50,919 bases of DNA from Opitutus sp. GAS368 (lineage in GTDB: Bacteria; Verrucomicrobiota; Verrucomicrobiia; Opitutales; Opitutaceae): positions 1-50,919 of the forward strand of contig CAMDOF010000037.1 of assembly GCA_945903465.1 (NCBI GenBank), read 5' to 3'. The number at the start of each line of letters is the position of its first letter. Positions within the stretch are counted from its first letter, which is position 1. Positions 35,826 to 45,482 of this stretch are shown in pieces. Below the pieces are notes generated by a model, which worked only from the letters and a program-made list of their open reading frames with translations, was not told where the DNA came from and did no database searches. The translations under genes were made by a program, and so were the position numbers.

Positions 35826-36396
35826 GGGCCCGCCGAAAGGGGCGCGGGCCCGGCGAAAGGGGCGCGGGGCCGGCGTGGAGTTTGCGGGCGGGGTTGGGCC
35901 GTCAAGTGTCAGGATTTGGGGTGGGAGGGATGAGGCGGGAAGTGGCTGGTGGCGGCGCGAGGTGACGCGCGGGGTGGAGCGGGCCAAGGGTCTTCCCCGA
36001 AGCTCGTCTGGTTGGGCCACTCTGGCCAGCTGGCACGGACCTGGGGCTGGCGTCTTCGTGAATCGGTGGGCGGGCGAGCCGGCGAGCGGGCACCCGTTGG
36101 GTTGCAAAAAAGGCTGTACGATCGCGGCTGAGCCCGCCGCCCGCGCCCATCGCGGAGGCCGGCGAAGTGTCACCGATTGGGTGACAAATCGAGACCCGAC
36201 CAGGCGAAAACCATTCGTGAATTGGCGCGATTGCGGAATCGTGACGCGCGCCAATTTTCTAAGCCGCAGAATTCGGAGTTCCCATCCAGGTCCGGACCGG
36301 TTCGGTCACCGCCTGCGCGCGGGCGAGATATTTCGTTGCGGATGGCCGTGGGCGAGTGGGTTTCCGCATTTCGGCTGCGGTATTTCGGGGCTGTTC
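35826..36396. other. Gene-free stretch with a 20-bp tandem repeat
   Basis: No supported gene. At 35826-35865 a unit GGGCCCGCCGAAAGGGGCGC is repeated once with one change, directly after the fcl stop. The frame of the following TPR gene is open through this stretch but is Arg/Gly/Pro-rich and unlike a protein domain. Confidence 0.5.
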
Positions 36397-38919
36397 ATGG
36401 CGGGGCAAAATCACCAGCGTGCTCCCGTGTTTGCCCTGCGCCGTCTAATGAAGAGTCCGGTCCTGGCTGCCGTGAGTTTGGCAGCGGCGATCGTCATCGC
36501 CTACGGGAGTTCCCTGCGCGGCGATTTTCTCTGGGACGACGATCTGCACATCACGGCGAATCCCACGATTGTAGGGCCGTTGGGCTTACAAGAAATCTGG
36601 ACGACGGCGCGGGCGAATTATTTTCCTTTAGTCCTGACGAATTTCTGGGTGCAGCACGCGCTGTGGGGGGGCGCGCCCTGGGGCTACCGCGTGGTGACAC
36701 TCGGTTGCCACATCTTGGCGGTGGGGCTCCTGTGGCGGGTTCTGCGACAGCTACGCGTGCCCGGGGCGTGGCTGGGGGCGGCGATCTGGGGGTTGCATCC
36801 GGTGCAAGTGGAGTCGGTCGCGTGGATCTGTGAGTTAAAAAATACGCAGTCCGCGGTATTTTTTTTGGCGGCGGTGAGTTTTTATTTAACGGGGTTGGCG
36901 GCCCGTGGGTGGAGCCCGGCGTGGGTGGGGGCGGGGAAAGGAAGGGAGGAAGCGGAGTGGCCGTGGTGGCGAGAATGGGGCGGGCGCGGGCCCGCGGTCG
37001 CCGGTGGCGCGAAGAGCGGGTCGAGCCGGGCACGAGAGGCGGCGGGTGGCCACGGGATGAGCGTTTGGGTCTACGCGGGTGCGCTCCTCGGCGCGGTGCT
37101 GGCGATTTTAAGTAAACCCTCGACGGTCATGTTGCCGGCGGTGTTGGTCTTGGTGACCGTGGGCTGGCGCGGTGGCCTGAGTTGGCGGGAAGGCGGTAGG
37201 TTGCTCCCATTTTTTGGATTTTCGGCCCTGGCGGCGGGTTGGACAATTTGGGAGCAGCAGCACCACTCGGGTGCGCAAGGTGCGGCGTGGAATCAAACGC
37301 TGGCTGAGCGCATCGTGCTCGCCGGGCGGGCGGTCTGGTTCTATCTGGAAAAATTGATCTGGCCGGAGCCGTTGATTTTTATTTATCCGCGCTGGGAGCG
37401 AGTGGCGCTGGGCGGGTGGGATTTTGTGCCGGCGGTGGCGGTGGTCGCGGGGCTGGGCATGCTCGGGGTTTTCTGGAAGCGCTGGACCGGATGGGCGGGA
37501 ATTTTTTTCGCGGCGGTTTTTTTTGTCGTCCTGCTTTTTCCAGTGCTGGGATTTTTCAGTATTTATTTTTTCCGGTACAGCTTCGTCAGCGATCATTTTC
37601 AATATTTGGCGAGCATGGGTCCGCTGGCGCTGGTGGGCGCGCTGCTGGTGGTCGGAACGCGCCGGTGGGCGCCGGTGGCGGGAGGGGCTTTATTGTTGGG
37701 ACTGGGCCTGATGACGTGGCGCGCTTCGCATGCATATTTGGATAACGAGACGCTCTGGCGGGCGACCTTGGCGAGAAATCCGCAAGCGCTGATGGCGCGT
37801 TTGAATCTAGGCGATACGCTGGCGAAGAAAGGGCGGTGGGAGGAAGCGATTGCGACGTTTCAGGAAGTGACGCGGAGACAGCCGGATGAGGCGGATGCTT
37901 ACAACGATCTGGGTGGGGCCTTGCTGGAAGTGGGGCGACCGGGGGAAGCGCTGGTGGCCTTGGAGCGGGCGGTGGGGCTTTCGCCGGATCGGGCGGAGTT
38001 TAATAATAATCTTGGGAACGCGCTGCGGCGGGTGGGCCGACCTGAGGAGGCGATGATCCACTACCGACGGGCGCTGGCGGAGAGGCCGGACTACGTGGGC
38101 GCGATGAATAATATTGGGGTGGAGTTGGCGGAGGCAGGTCGGTGGGACGAGGCGGTGGCGCAATTTCGCCAAGCGCGGGAGCTACAACCGGGCGACGCGG
38201 CGACGCACGATAATCTGGGCGGGGCCTATCGGCGGATGGGGCGGTGGGCGGAGGCGAAAGCCGCGCACCTTGCGGCGCTCCGCCTGAACCCGCAATCGGC
38301 GGAGACGCACGCCCATCTGGGGCGAGTGGAGGTGGCGGCAGGCCGCTGGGAGGAGGCGTGGCCGCACTTTGAGACGGCGCTGCGAATGCAACCCAGGCTG
38401 GCGGCGGTGCGGAGTGACTACGGGGCGGCGCTGGCTGGAGCGGGTCGCCGGGAGGAGGCGTGGCCGCAGTTGGTGCAAGCGGTGGAACTGGCGCCGGCCT
38501 CGGCGGAGGTGCGGCTAAATCTGGGGGTGGCGCTCGCGCAAGCGGGGCGGGTCGACGAGGCGCTGGTTCATCTGGAAGCGGCCGTCCGGCTGGCGCCGCG
38601 GATGGTGGTGGCGCGGGCGAATCTGGGGATGGCGCTGGCGGCGAGATCGCGCTGGGCGGACGCGGTGACGCATTTTGCCGCGGCGCAGCAACTGCGGCCA
38701 GAAGACGCGGTGATGGCGGCCCGGTGGGCGGTGGCGCTGGTCAACGCGGAGCGTTTGGTGGAAGCGGTGGCGGTTTTTGAGCAGGCGCTGCGGCTCGCGC
38801 CGGAGGTGGCGGCCGTGCATGATGATTTTGCGCAGGTTTTGCGGGCGCTGGGAAGGACGCGGGAGGCCTTTGAGCAAATGGAACGGGCGGCGGATTTAAG
38901 GCGAGGGGGGGCGCGATGA
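36397..38919 (+). CDS. Membrane GT-C-like domain plus about eleven TPR repeats (TMTC-like layout)
   Basis: About 840 residues from ATG 36397 (823 from ATG 36448). The N-terminal half has about ten hydrophobic segments and the external loop SSLRGDFLWDDDLHITANPT; an acidic cluster in this position plus GLHPVQVESVAWICELKNTQ is typical of the membrane-TPR proteins related to eukaryotic TMTC O-mannosyltransferases. A Gly/Trp/Arg-rich loop of about 55 residues (around 170-225) looks like a local expansion. From about residue 465 to the end run eleven TPR units (for example NLGDTLAKKGRWEEAIATFQ). The gene lies downstream of the GDP-fucose genes but 570 bases away. Glycosyl transfer is inferred, not shown. 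Confidence 0.75.
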   Translation: MAGQNHQRAPVFALRRLMKSPVLAAVSLAAAIVIAYGSSLRGDFLWDDDLHITANPTIVGPLGLQEIWTTARANYFPLVLTNFWVQHALWGGAPWGYRVVTLGCHILAVGLLWRVLRQLRVPGAWLGAAIWGLHPVQVESVAWICELKNTQSAVFFLAAVSFYLTGLAARGWSPAWVGAGKGREEAEWPWWREWGGRGPAVAGGAKSGSSRAREAAGGHGMSVWVYAGALLGAVLAILSKPSTVMLPAVLVLVTVGWRGGLSWREGGRLLPFFGFSALAAGWTIWEQQHHSGAQGAAWNQTLAERIVLAGRAVWFYLEKLIWPEPLIFIYPRWERVALGGWDFVPAVAVVAGLGMLGVFWKRWTGWAGIFFAAVFFVVLLFPVLGFFSIYFFRYSFVSDHFQYLASMGPLALVGALLVVGTRRWAPVAGGALLLGLGLMTWRASHAYLDNETLWRATLARNPQALMARLNLGDTLAKKGRWEEAIATFQEVTRRQPDEADAYNDLGGALLEVGRPGEALVALERAVGLSPDRAEFNNNLGNALRRVGRPEEAMIHYRRALAERPDYVGAMNNIGVELAEAGRWDEAVAQFRQARELQPGDAATHDNLGGAYRRMGRWAEAKAAHLAALRLNPQSAETHAHLGRVEVAAGRWEEAWPHFETALRMQPRLAAVRSDYGAALAGAGRREEAWPQLVQAVELAPASAEVRLNLGVALAQAGRVDEALVHLEAAVRLAPRMVVARANLGMALAARSRWADAVTHFAAAQQLRPEDAVMAARWAVALVNAERLVEAVAVFEQALRLAPEVAAVHDDFAQVLRALGRTREAFEQMERAADLRRGGAR

Positions 38920-39039
38920 GGCCGCTCGGAGCGGTCTCCGCCGTAGTGGGAGGCCGGTTGGCGCCGCGGAGGGCGCGGTGGCCCGCAGCGGTCGGGTGGG
39001 CCCAGCATGATGCGCGGAGGGAGTGAACTTTTGATTTAA

Positions 39040-39061
39040 TCCCGGCTGAAGTGAGCCGGGA
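39040..39061. terminator. Hairpin after the TPR gene
   Basis: TCCCGGCT/AGCCGGGA, 8-bp stem with a 6-base loop, about 120 bases after the TPR stop and 50 before the next start. No T run follows, so this is only a candidate. Confidence 0.35.
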
Positions 39062-39111
39062 GCCGCATCCTTATCGGAGACGGTGCGTCGAGCTTATCAC
39101 TGCATGAGCGT

Positions 39112-41796
39112 ATGCCTCTAAGAATTTGGTTATTTTTTTCGGTCAGCGCCATCACCATGGCCGCGGCGGAAGGCGCGCTGGAGACGTTTCAGCGCGAGAT
39201 TGAACCGGTCTTGAGCAAGTATTGTTTTGATTGCCACGGCAACGGGGTCGACAAGGGCGGGGTGCGGCTGGACGGGTTTGATTCGGAGGTATCGCTGCGC
39301 GATCCGGCGTTGTGGTGGCGGGCGTTGAAAAATGTGCGGTCCGGGGTGATGCCGCCGGCGGATGAAGAGCACTTGCCGCGGGCCCAAGCGGAGAAGCTGA
39401 TGCAATGGATCAAGCGGGACGCATTGGGTTTAGATTTGGCTCAACCCGACCCAGGGCGCGTGACGGTGCGGCGCCTGAATCGGTTAGAGTATCGCAACAC
39501 GGTGCGCGAGCTGACGGGTTTCGATTATGATACGCAGAAAGAGTTTCCCGCGGATGATACTGGCCACGGCTTCGACAACATCGCCGACGTGCTAACCCTC
39601 TCGCCGATGCTGTTGGAAAAATATCTCGACGCGGCCCAGTTCATCGTCGCGCAAACCGTGCCGTTGCATTCGAGAGTCGTCGCCGAGACCCCGGTGCCGG
39701 GGCGGCAGTTTTTAACAGTAAAAGTGGATACGACGGTGCCCGCGCTGGAGCCAGCGGCAGCCTTAGGCGTGGAGGCCCTGGGCGGAGCCGCGGTGGTGGC
39801 GCCGACCGTCGCGACGGTGGTGGTGCCGGGGAAAGCGCCCGGGCGCAGCGGGCGGGGACAGAAAGGGGCGCTGCCGCCGTCGGCACGACCGGTGCCGGTG
39901 ATCGTGGGAGATGAGCTCGAGCTATCTTATTATACGCCGGCGACCGTGGCGGCGAAGCATCGCGTGACGCAGGCGGGGAGCTATCAAGTGAAGTTGGATT
40001 TGCGGGCGGTTGAGCGGTATGCGGACGAGCAATTTGACCAGAACCGCTGTCGTCTGACGTTTGCGGTGGATGGGGAGACCCTGCTGGATCAGGAGTTTCT
40101 GCGGGAAGGCAGCCGGAAGTTTGAGTTTATTTACGACCGGGAATGGGGCGTGGGGGAGCATGAGTTTGTGGTGACGATGGAGCCGGTGGCGCCGGCGCGC
40201 CCGCAGTTGCGGCAGTTGCGGATGCGGGTGAACGCCGTCGTGGTGCGTGGCCCGCTCGCGGAGGAATTTTGGGTAAAGCCGCCGGTGTACGGTAAGTTTT
40301 TCGCGAGGGAGATCCCGCCGGAAGCGTCGGCACGGCGGGCCTATGCGCGGGAGTTGTTGGAAAAATTTGCGACGCGGGCGTATCGGCGGCCGGTGGAACC
40401 GGGCCGGCTAGAGCGCCTGGTCGATCTAGCGGAGGGCGTTTCGGCGAAACCGCGAGCGACGTTTGAAAGCGGCATCGCGCAGGCGATGAGCGCCGTGTTG
40501 TCTTCGCCGAGTTTTATTTTCCGCGAAGATCGCGGATTGCCGTTAGCGGCGGGAGAGCGGTATCCGCGGATTGACGAGCACTCGCTGGCATCGCGTCTCT
40601 CGTATTTCTTTTGGTCCTCGATGCCGGATGCGGAGTTGCTCCGGTTGGCGGGAGCGGGCCAGTTGCGGGCTAATCTGACGGCGCAGGTGAGTCGGCTGAT
40701 GGCGGATCCGCGTGGGCGGGAGTGGGTGCAGAGTTTTGCGGGGCAGTGGTTGCAGGCGCGCGATATTACCAACGTGCCGATCACCGCACTGGATATTTAT
40801 CTGCGTGACCATCCGAGCCCAGAGTACGAGGAGGCGAGGCAGGTGTTGCGGCGGGGGGGCGGGCGCTCGGCGGCGCGAACCCCGGAGCAGTCGGCGACGG
40901 CCGCGAAGGCGCGGGAGGTTTTGGCGGAGTTTAATCGGACGCCGAAGCCCGAGCTGACGGGGGATCTGCGGCGGGCGATGTTGCAGGAAACGGAGATGAC
41001 CTTTGCGCATATTTTGCGGGAAGACCGCAGCCTGCTGGAGTTGATCGAGAGTGATTACACCTTTTTGAACGAGGAGTTGGCGAAGCATTACGGCATTCCC
41101 GGGGTGACGGGCCGCCAGCTGCGGCAGGTGACCTTGCCGCCCGATAGTCCGCGAGGAGGGATCTTGACGCAGGGAACGATTTTGACGGTAACATCAAATC
41201 CGACGCGGACCTCGCCGGTGAAGCGCGGGCTCTTTATTCTTGAAGCGATTTTAGGGACGCCGCCCCCGCCCCCGCCGCCGAACATTCCCTCGCTGGAGGA
41301 ATCGGCAGTGGGAGGGGCACGACCGCTCAGTTTACGGGAAACGATGGCGCGGCACGCGAAAGAACCGCTGTGCCATTCTTGCCACAGTCGCATGGATCCA
41401 CTGGGGTTGGCGCTGGAAAATTTCAATGCGATGGGTCAGTGGCGGGAGAGCGAGTTGGGCGAGCCGATTAAAGCGGAGGGTAAATTGCTCACGGGGGAAC
41501 CCTTCAAGAACATCCGCGAGCTGAAGCACATCCTCGCGACCCAGCACCAGCGCAATTTTTACTATAACCTCAGCGATAAATTAATGACCTACGCGTTGGG
41601 CCGCGGGCTGGAGTTTTACGATGTGGACGCGCTCGATCGCCTGGTCGACACGCTTGAGGCCGGCGGGGGCAAGCCCTCGGCGTGGTTGCTAGCTCTGGTT
41701 AATTCGGTTCCCTTTCAACAGCAGCGGCCGGTCAAGGCCGTGGCGGTTTCCGACGCTGCGCCCAAGCCTGACCGTGCCACCCAATTATCTGATTAA
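39112..41796 (+). CDS. DUF1592-family protein with N-terminal cytochrome-c-like domain
   Basis: An 894-residue exported protein. A short signal peptide (LFFSVSAITMAAA) is followed by a planctomycete-type cytochrome domain with the haem motif CFDCH and a distal Met in SGVMPPADEEHLP. Then come DUF1587 (VTVRRLNRLEYRNTVRELTG), a beta-rich sugar-binding-like section (about residues 250-380), the DUF1595/DUF1592 core (SLASRLSYFFWSSMPDAELL), DUF1588 (RGGILTQGTILTVTSNPTRT and a second C-H-S-C-H motif in PLCHSCHSRMDPLGLALENF) and DUF1585 at the C-terminus. It pairs with the DUF1552 gene 4 bases downstream, an arrangement repeated many times in Planctomycetes and Verrucomicrobia. Probably periplasmic redox or polymer degradation; the biochemical role is unproven. 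Confidence 0.93.
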   Translation: MPLRIWLFFSVSAITMAAAEGALETFQREIEPVLSKYCFDCHGNGVDKGGVRLDGFDSEVSLRDPALWWRALKNVRSGVMPPADEEHLPRAQAEKLMQWIKRDALGLDLAQPDPGRVTVRRLNRLEYRNTVRELTGFDYDTQKEFPADDTGHGFDNIADVLTLSPMLLEKYLDAAQFIVAQTVPLHSRVVAETPVPGRQFLTVKVDTTVPALEPAAALGVEALGGAAVVAPTVATVVVPGKAPGRSGRGQKGALPPSARPVPVIVGDELELSYYTPATVAAKHRVTQAGSYQVKLDLRAVERYADEQFDQNRCRLTFAVDGETLLDQEFLREGSRKFEFIYDREWGVGEHEFVVTMEPVAPARPQLRQLRMRVNAVVVRGPLAEEFWVKPPVYGKFFAREIPPEASARRAYARELLEKFATRAYRRPVEPGRLERLVDLAEGVSAKPRATFESGIAQAMSAVLSSPSFIFREDRGLPLAAGERYPRIDEHSLASRLSYFFWSSMPDAELLRLAGAGQLRANLTAQVSRLMADPRGREWVQSFAGQWLQARDITNVPITALDIYLRDHPSPEYEEARQVLRRGGGRSAARTPEQSATAAKAREVLAEFNRTPKPELTGDLRRAMLQETEMTFAHILREDRSLLELIESDYTFLNEELAKHYGIPGVTGRQLRQVTLPPDSPRGGILTQGTILTVTSNPTRTSPVKRGLFILEAILGTPPPPPPPNIPSLEESAVGGARPLSLRETMARHAKEPLCHSCHSRMDPLGLALENFNAMGQWRESELGEPIKAEGKLLTGEPFKNIRELKHILATQHQRNFYYNLSDKLMTYALGRGLEFYDVDALDRLVDTLEAGGGKPSAWLLALVNSVPFQQQRPVKAVAVSDAAPKPDRATQLSD

Positions 41797-41800
41797 TTCT

Positions 41801-43189
41801 ATGAATACCTCCCGAGAATCCGTCGCTGCCCAGCGCTTGGCTGCCATGAATCGCCGGCATTTCTTGCGTGGCTTGGGCGCGTGCGTGGCTCTGCCGGCCT
41901 TGGCCTCGCTGCTGCCACGCCGGGGTTTGGCGGCCGCGGAGGCAGGCCTGGCGACGACGGCCACGGGGGCGCCTTTGCGCACGGCGTTTGTGTGTTTTCC
42001 CAATGGAGCGATTCCGGCGAGCTGGTGGCCCGAAGGTGGCGAAGCGGATTTTCGGATGCACCGGACGCTGGCGGCACTGGAGCCGATGCGCGGGCACGTC
42101 CAGGTATTGGGTGGTTTGGATCACGCGAATGCGCGGGGTGGCGCGGACGGGGCCGGTGACCACGCGCGGGGCAACGGAGTTTTCCTCACGGGAGTACGCC
42201 TGAACAAGAGTGCGACCGATATCCGCGCGGGCGTCTCGATCGATCAAGTCATCGCGAAGCAAGTCGGTCATCTCACGCGCCTGCCCTCGCTGGAGCTGAC
42301 CTGTGATGTCAACCGGCAGTCGGGCAATTGCGATTCGGGCTATTCGTGCGCGTACCAGTATAATATATCGTGGCAATCGGCGACGACGCCCATGACTCCG
42401 GAGAATAATCCGCGGCTCGCCTTTGAGCGGCTGTTTGGTGCGGGTGGGCACGGTGAGCGGGCGGCCAACGCCCAGCAGCGGATCATGGCAAGGCGCTCGG
42501 TGCTTGATTTTGTGATGGACGATGCGCGGCAGATGCAAGGGCGACTGGGCCTGGCCGACAGGGAAAAGCTAGACCAGTATCTGACCGGCGTGCGCGAGGT
42601 GGAGCGGCGTATCCAGAAAGCCGAACAATTTGGGGCCAACGTGGATCCCGACCAAGCGACCCCGGTCGGTATTCCCCAAAGCCATGCCGACTATGTCGAT
42701 CTGATGTACGACATGATGTTGATCGCCTTTAAGACTGATTCGACACGGGTGGCGACCTTTGTGCTCGGTCACGATGGCGACAACCGCTCGTTCACGCAGA
42801 TCGGAATTTCCGAGGGGCACCACGACCTGTCGCACCACCAGAATGATGAGGAGCGCATCGCTAAAATCGCGCGGATTGATCAATGGTATGTTGAGCGTTT
42901 TGCCGGATTTCTGCGCAGGATGGAGGCGACGGTGGACGTGGACGGTCGTTCGCTGCTGCACAATTCGCGGATTGTTTATGGCAGCGGGAATGCGGACGGC
43001 AATCGGCACTCGCACGACAACCTTCCCGTGATTCTGGCCGGCCATGGTGGCGGCTCGCTGGCGGCAGGTCGCTACGTGCAGCATGGCGGGAAGCCGCTGA
43101 CAAATCTCTTTCTGAGTCTGGCCGACCAGGCGGGTGTCAAGGGAATCGAACGTTTTGGGGATTCGACGGGGCGCTTGAGCCGCGTGTGA
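41801..43189 (+). CDS. DUF1552-family Tat-exported protein
   Basis: A 462-residue protein with a twin-arginine signal (NRRHFLRGLGACVALPALAS). The start could be 41801 or the ATG at 41846 directly before the signal; 41774 would overlap the upstream gene. Family blocks: AFVCFPNGAIPASWWPEGGE, VLGGLDHANARGGADGAGDH, SGNCDSGYSCAYQYNISW and IVYGSGNADGNRHSHDNLPV. DUF1552 proteins resemble the alkaline-phosphatase-like/DUF1501 fold. Co-transcribed with the DUF1592 cytochrome protein, with which it presumably forms a periplasmic pair. Confidence 0.92.
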   Translation: MNTSRESVAAQRLAAMNRRHFLRGLGACVALPALASLLPRRGLAAAEAGLATTATGAPLRTAFVCFPNGAIPASWWPEGGEADFRMHRTLAALEPMRGHVQVLGGLDHANARGGADGAGDHARGNGVFLTGVRLNKSATDIRAGVSIDQVIAKQVGHLTRLPSLELTCDVNRQSGNCDSGYSCAYQYNISWQSATTPMTPENNPRLAFERLFGAGGHGERAANAQQRIMARRSVLDFVMDDARQMQGRLGLADREKLDQYLTGVREVERRIQKAEQFGANVDPDQATPVGIPQSHADYVDLMYDMMLIAFKTDSTRVATFVLGHDGDNRSFTQIGISEGHHDLSHHQNDEERIAKIARIDQWYVERFAGFLRRMEATVDVDGRSLLHNSRIVYGSGNADGNRHSHDNLPVILAGHGGGSLAAGRYVQHGGKPLTNLFLSLADQAGVKGIERFGDSTGRLSRV

Positions 43190-43335
43190 GATTTTATCTG
43201 CACGGCTGATTGGGGTGTGAGGGGAGGCCCGTGGAGGCGCGGGTGGCTCGGCGTGTGCGCCCGGCCGGTGGGGGTGCGGAGACGCTGGTCTCGGCGCGCC
43301 CGCAGTGGGCGGGGGCAGCCCGACGGTGGGTCAAA

Positions 43336-44037
43336 CTACCCGAGAGTCCGCGTGGCCATCCACGGCAGGAGGGCGCGATGCAGCGGGCATTGGGCGAGAT
43401 CGATGGCTTCCCCGGAGCGATAGCGGGCGAGGAGTTGGACGGAACGTTGGGCGAGGAGGCGCCGCACTTCGCGGCGGCGGCCTTTTTCGCGAGGGATCGC
43501 GAGGTGATCGTAGCTGGTCGTCTGGTGGCGCAGCCAAGCGATGGTGGCGGCGGCGGCCCGGGCCTCGAGGGGAATGCGTTGAGTGCGGGCCACCGTGCCG
43601 CTGCCGACGGGCGTGGCGTGTTCCGTGATGAGTTGAGCGAGCGCGGTCGCCGCGGTTTGCTGGGTCGGGTGAAAATTCAGATACTGATGCACCGCCTCCT
43701 GGAAATCCTCCGTGTAGTTTTCCTCGATGGTTTCGCGCCGCTTTCGGCTCGACTGAAGTTTTTTTAGATAAGACGGGTCCGCGCGCTCGCGTGCCAGCAC
43801 GGTGCGGAGGAGGGCGAGGCGTGCGGTGGGCGCCCAGATTCCCCGAGAGAAGCGCTTGCGACCCTTCAGCTCGATGATCGTCAGGCTCGGGCCGTCCTGT
43901 TTGATCCGCCGGCTGAGGGCGGCATCGCCCGGGGGCAAGAGGCTCCAGTCGGCGGGAACCGCTTCGACGATGCCGTGCTCGTTGAGAACGTGCCGAGGGC
44001 GCGGGCCGGGTCGGACTTCGCGGGCGAGAGGAGTCAT
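43336..44037 (-). CDS. DUF2293-type protein
   Basis: A 233-residue soluble, Arg-rich protein. The first half reads HVLNEHGIVEAVPADWSLLP, PGDAALSRRIKQDGPSLTII and ELKGRKRFSRGIWAPTA, the characteristic DUF2293 beginning. The middle (YLKKLQSSRKRRETIEENYT, FQEAVHQYLNFHP) and the C-terminus (ARAAAATIAWLRHQTTSYDH, REKGRRREVRRLLAQRSVQL) look like a helical nucleic-acid-binding protein. Function of the family is unknown. It follows the J-domain gene by 32 bases on the same strand, so the two are probably one transcript. The plus-strand frames across this region are shadows. Confidence 0.78.
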   Translation of the reverse strand: MTPLAREVRPGPRPRHVLNEHGIVEAVPADWSLLPPGDAALSRRIKQDGPSLTIIELKGRKRFSRGIWAPTARLALLRTVLARERADPSYLKKLQSSRKRRETIEENYTEDFQEAVHQYLNFHPTQQTAATALAQLITEHATPVGSGTVARTQRIPLEARAAAATIAWLRHQTTSYDHLAIPREKGRRREVRRLLAQRSVQLLARYRSGEAIDLAQCPLHRALLPWMATRTLG

Positions 44038-44069
44038 CGATGGAGCGGTGGGCCGTGGGCGAGTCCTGG

Positions 44070-45092
44070 TTAGCGGGGCTCACCGCGTGCGCGGCGGCGA
44101 GTGTTTCGGCTGATTTTTTTCTCCCACGACTCGATCATCTGCTTCAGGGTAAGCAGGTGCGCTGTGATCAAGAGAAGATCGTAGTTGAGTTGGGCCAAGG
44201 TTTGCGAGGCGAGGCTCTCCCGCTTTTTTTCGTTTAAGGTAAAACGCCAGGCACGCTCTCTTCGATAGAGGCGAAGTTTGCGCTCGGTATCGCGGCGGGC
44301 GGCATCGAAGCCCGTGACCGCGAGGCGCAAGCGGCTGAGCGGGGATTGCAAGGTCATGACATCGTTGGCCGCTTCCCACTCCACCTCTAAACGCGTCAGC
44401 CAATCGGCGTCCTCGCAGCTCCACGCTTGCTGGACTTCGTGCCAGAGCCGCTCGCGAGTGGCGGTCCATTCTCCGCCGCGGTCCGGATGGAGGCGTTGGA
44501 CGAGTCGACGATAGACGTCACGCATACTTGTAGTCGGTGCGGGCGCGGCCGGTTTAAATAGAGGTGAGTTGAGAAGTTTCTCCCACTGCGAGCGGTAATC
44601 ATCGGCGGGGTCTTCATCCTGATTGGGCAATTCATCCTGACTTTCGAACGGGTCGCGCTGAGCTCCTTGTTTTGCGGACGCTCGTTTTTTCTCCTCGGCC
44701 TCGGCGGCGGCCGCAGGGTTGGCGGCCTGTTCTTGGTGATCCTGCCAAGTCTGGTGGGGTAGGCGGCCCGTGTACATGGACTCCGCCATCACGGAATCGA
44801 TCTGCTGGGTCTTGGTGGCGGCTTCCAAGGTGCATTCGCGGATCTTAGTGACGAAGTCGGGAAACGTCGAGTGGAGCCAGCGATCGAAGGCGGGGCGGTC
44901 GACTTGTTCGTGCCGGTGAAGGTCTCTGGCGGCTTTTTCCTGGCGCTTGCGGGCGGCGTGAAGTTCCGCCCAGGCCGCTCGTTTGAGGGGGCGATCATCG
45001 AGAAGAACCAGCTCGCGGCAGGAATTCTCCGCCGGTCTCGCGGTGGGCGAGATCAGATCGTCGCGGATCCTGAAAAAGTAGCGCTTCACCAT
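44070..45092 (-). CDS. J-domain (DnaJ-like) protein with helical flanks
   Basis: A 340-residue cytoplasmic protein. N-terminal 115 residues are charged and helical (AAWAELHAARKRQEKAARDL). A low-complexity acidic linker (EEKKRASAKQGAQRDPFESQ, DEDPADDYRSQWEKLL) leads to a J-domain near residues 190-225: MRDVYRRLVQRLHPDRGGEW with the HPD motif that stimulates Hsp70 ATPase. The C-terminal 100 residues are again long helices, Arg/Lys-rich (TERKLRLYRRERAWRF). No Gly/Phe or Cys-rich zinc region, so it is a specialised class C J-protein. Start 45092 (MVKRYFFRIRDD) is preferred to a TTG at 45107. The paired gene encodes a DUF2293 protein. Confidence 0.72.
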   Translation of the reverse strand: MVKRYFFRIRDDLISPTARPAENSCRELVLLDDRPLKRAAWAELHAARKRQEKAARDLHRHEQVDRPAFDRWLHSTFPDFVTKIRECTLEAATKTQQIDSVMAESMYTGRLPHQTWQDHQEQAANPAAAAEAEEKKRASAKQGAQRDPFESQDELPNQDEDPADDYRSQWEKLLNSPLFKPAAPAPTTSMRDVYRRLVQRLHPDRGGEWTATRERLWHEVQQAWSCEDADWLTRLEVEWEAANDVMTLQSPLSRLRLAVTGFDAARRDTERKLRLYRRERAWRFTLNEKKRESLASQTLAQLNYDLLLITAHLLTLKQMIESWEKKISRNTRRRARGEPR

Positions 45093-45482
45093 GGTCGGGA
45101 AGACCAAACGCAGTCCAAGGTGGAGGGCGAGTCGGAAGGAAAATAAAAGTGAAAATGGTGTTCCCCGGCTTGCGGTTGGCCGTCAGAAACGGCGAGTCGG
45201 GGAGGGGCGTTCGCCGCCTTTAAACCGGGGATCAGGCGGCACAGCCCCTTGAGGGCGGCGCGAAAAATTCAAGCGGGTAAAAGGCTGCGTCATGAGCTTG
45301 CACCTGAGAAGGCGGCGAGGTCGCGGGGTTTCCCCGAGGTGAATATCCGGAATGGCTGATGGGCAAATTTCTCGGCCTGATCGGGAAATGAGCCGGCCTA
45401 TCGCCGATCGGGCGACGTTGTGAGCTGGGTGGCGAAAGCCGCGATCGGCCTGGCTCGACTAACTTGTTTCTTTTAAAACGGC

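Noticed and set aside
35671..36396. Upstream extension of the membrane-TPR gene by 242 residues
   Set aside because: The frame overlaps fcl and is then Arg/Gly/Pro-rich without domain character; the membrane protein starts naturally at 36397 or 36448.
43210..43767. Plus-strand frame opposite the DUF2293 gene
   Set aside because: The minus-strand frame has a clear family signature; this one does not.
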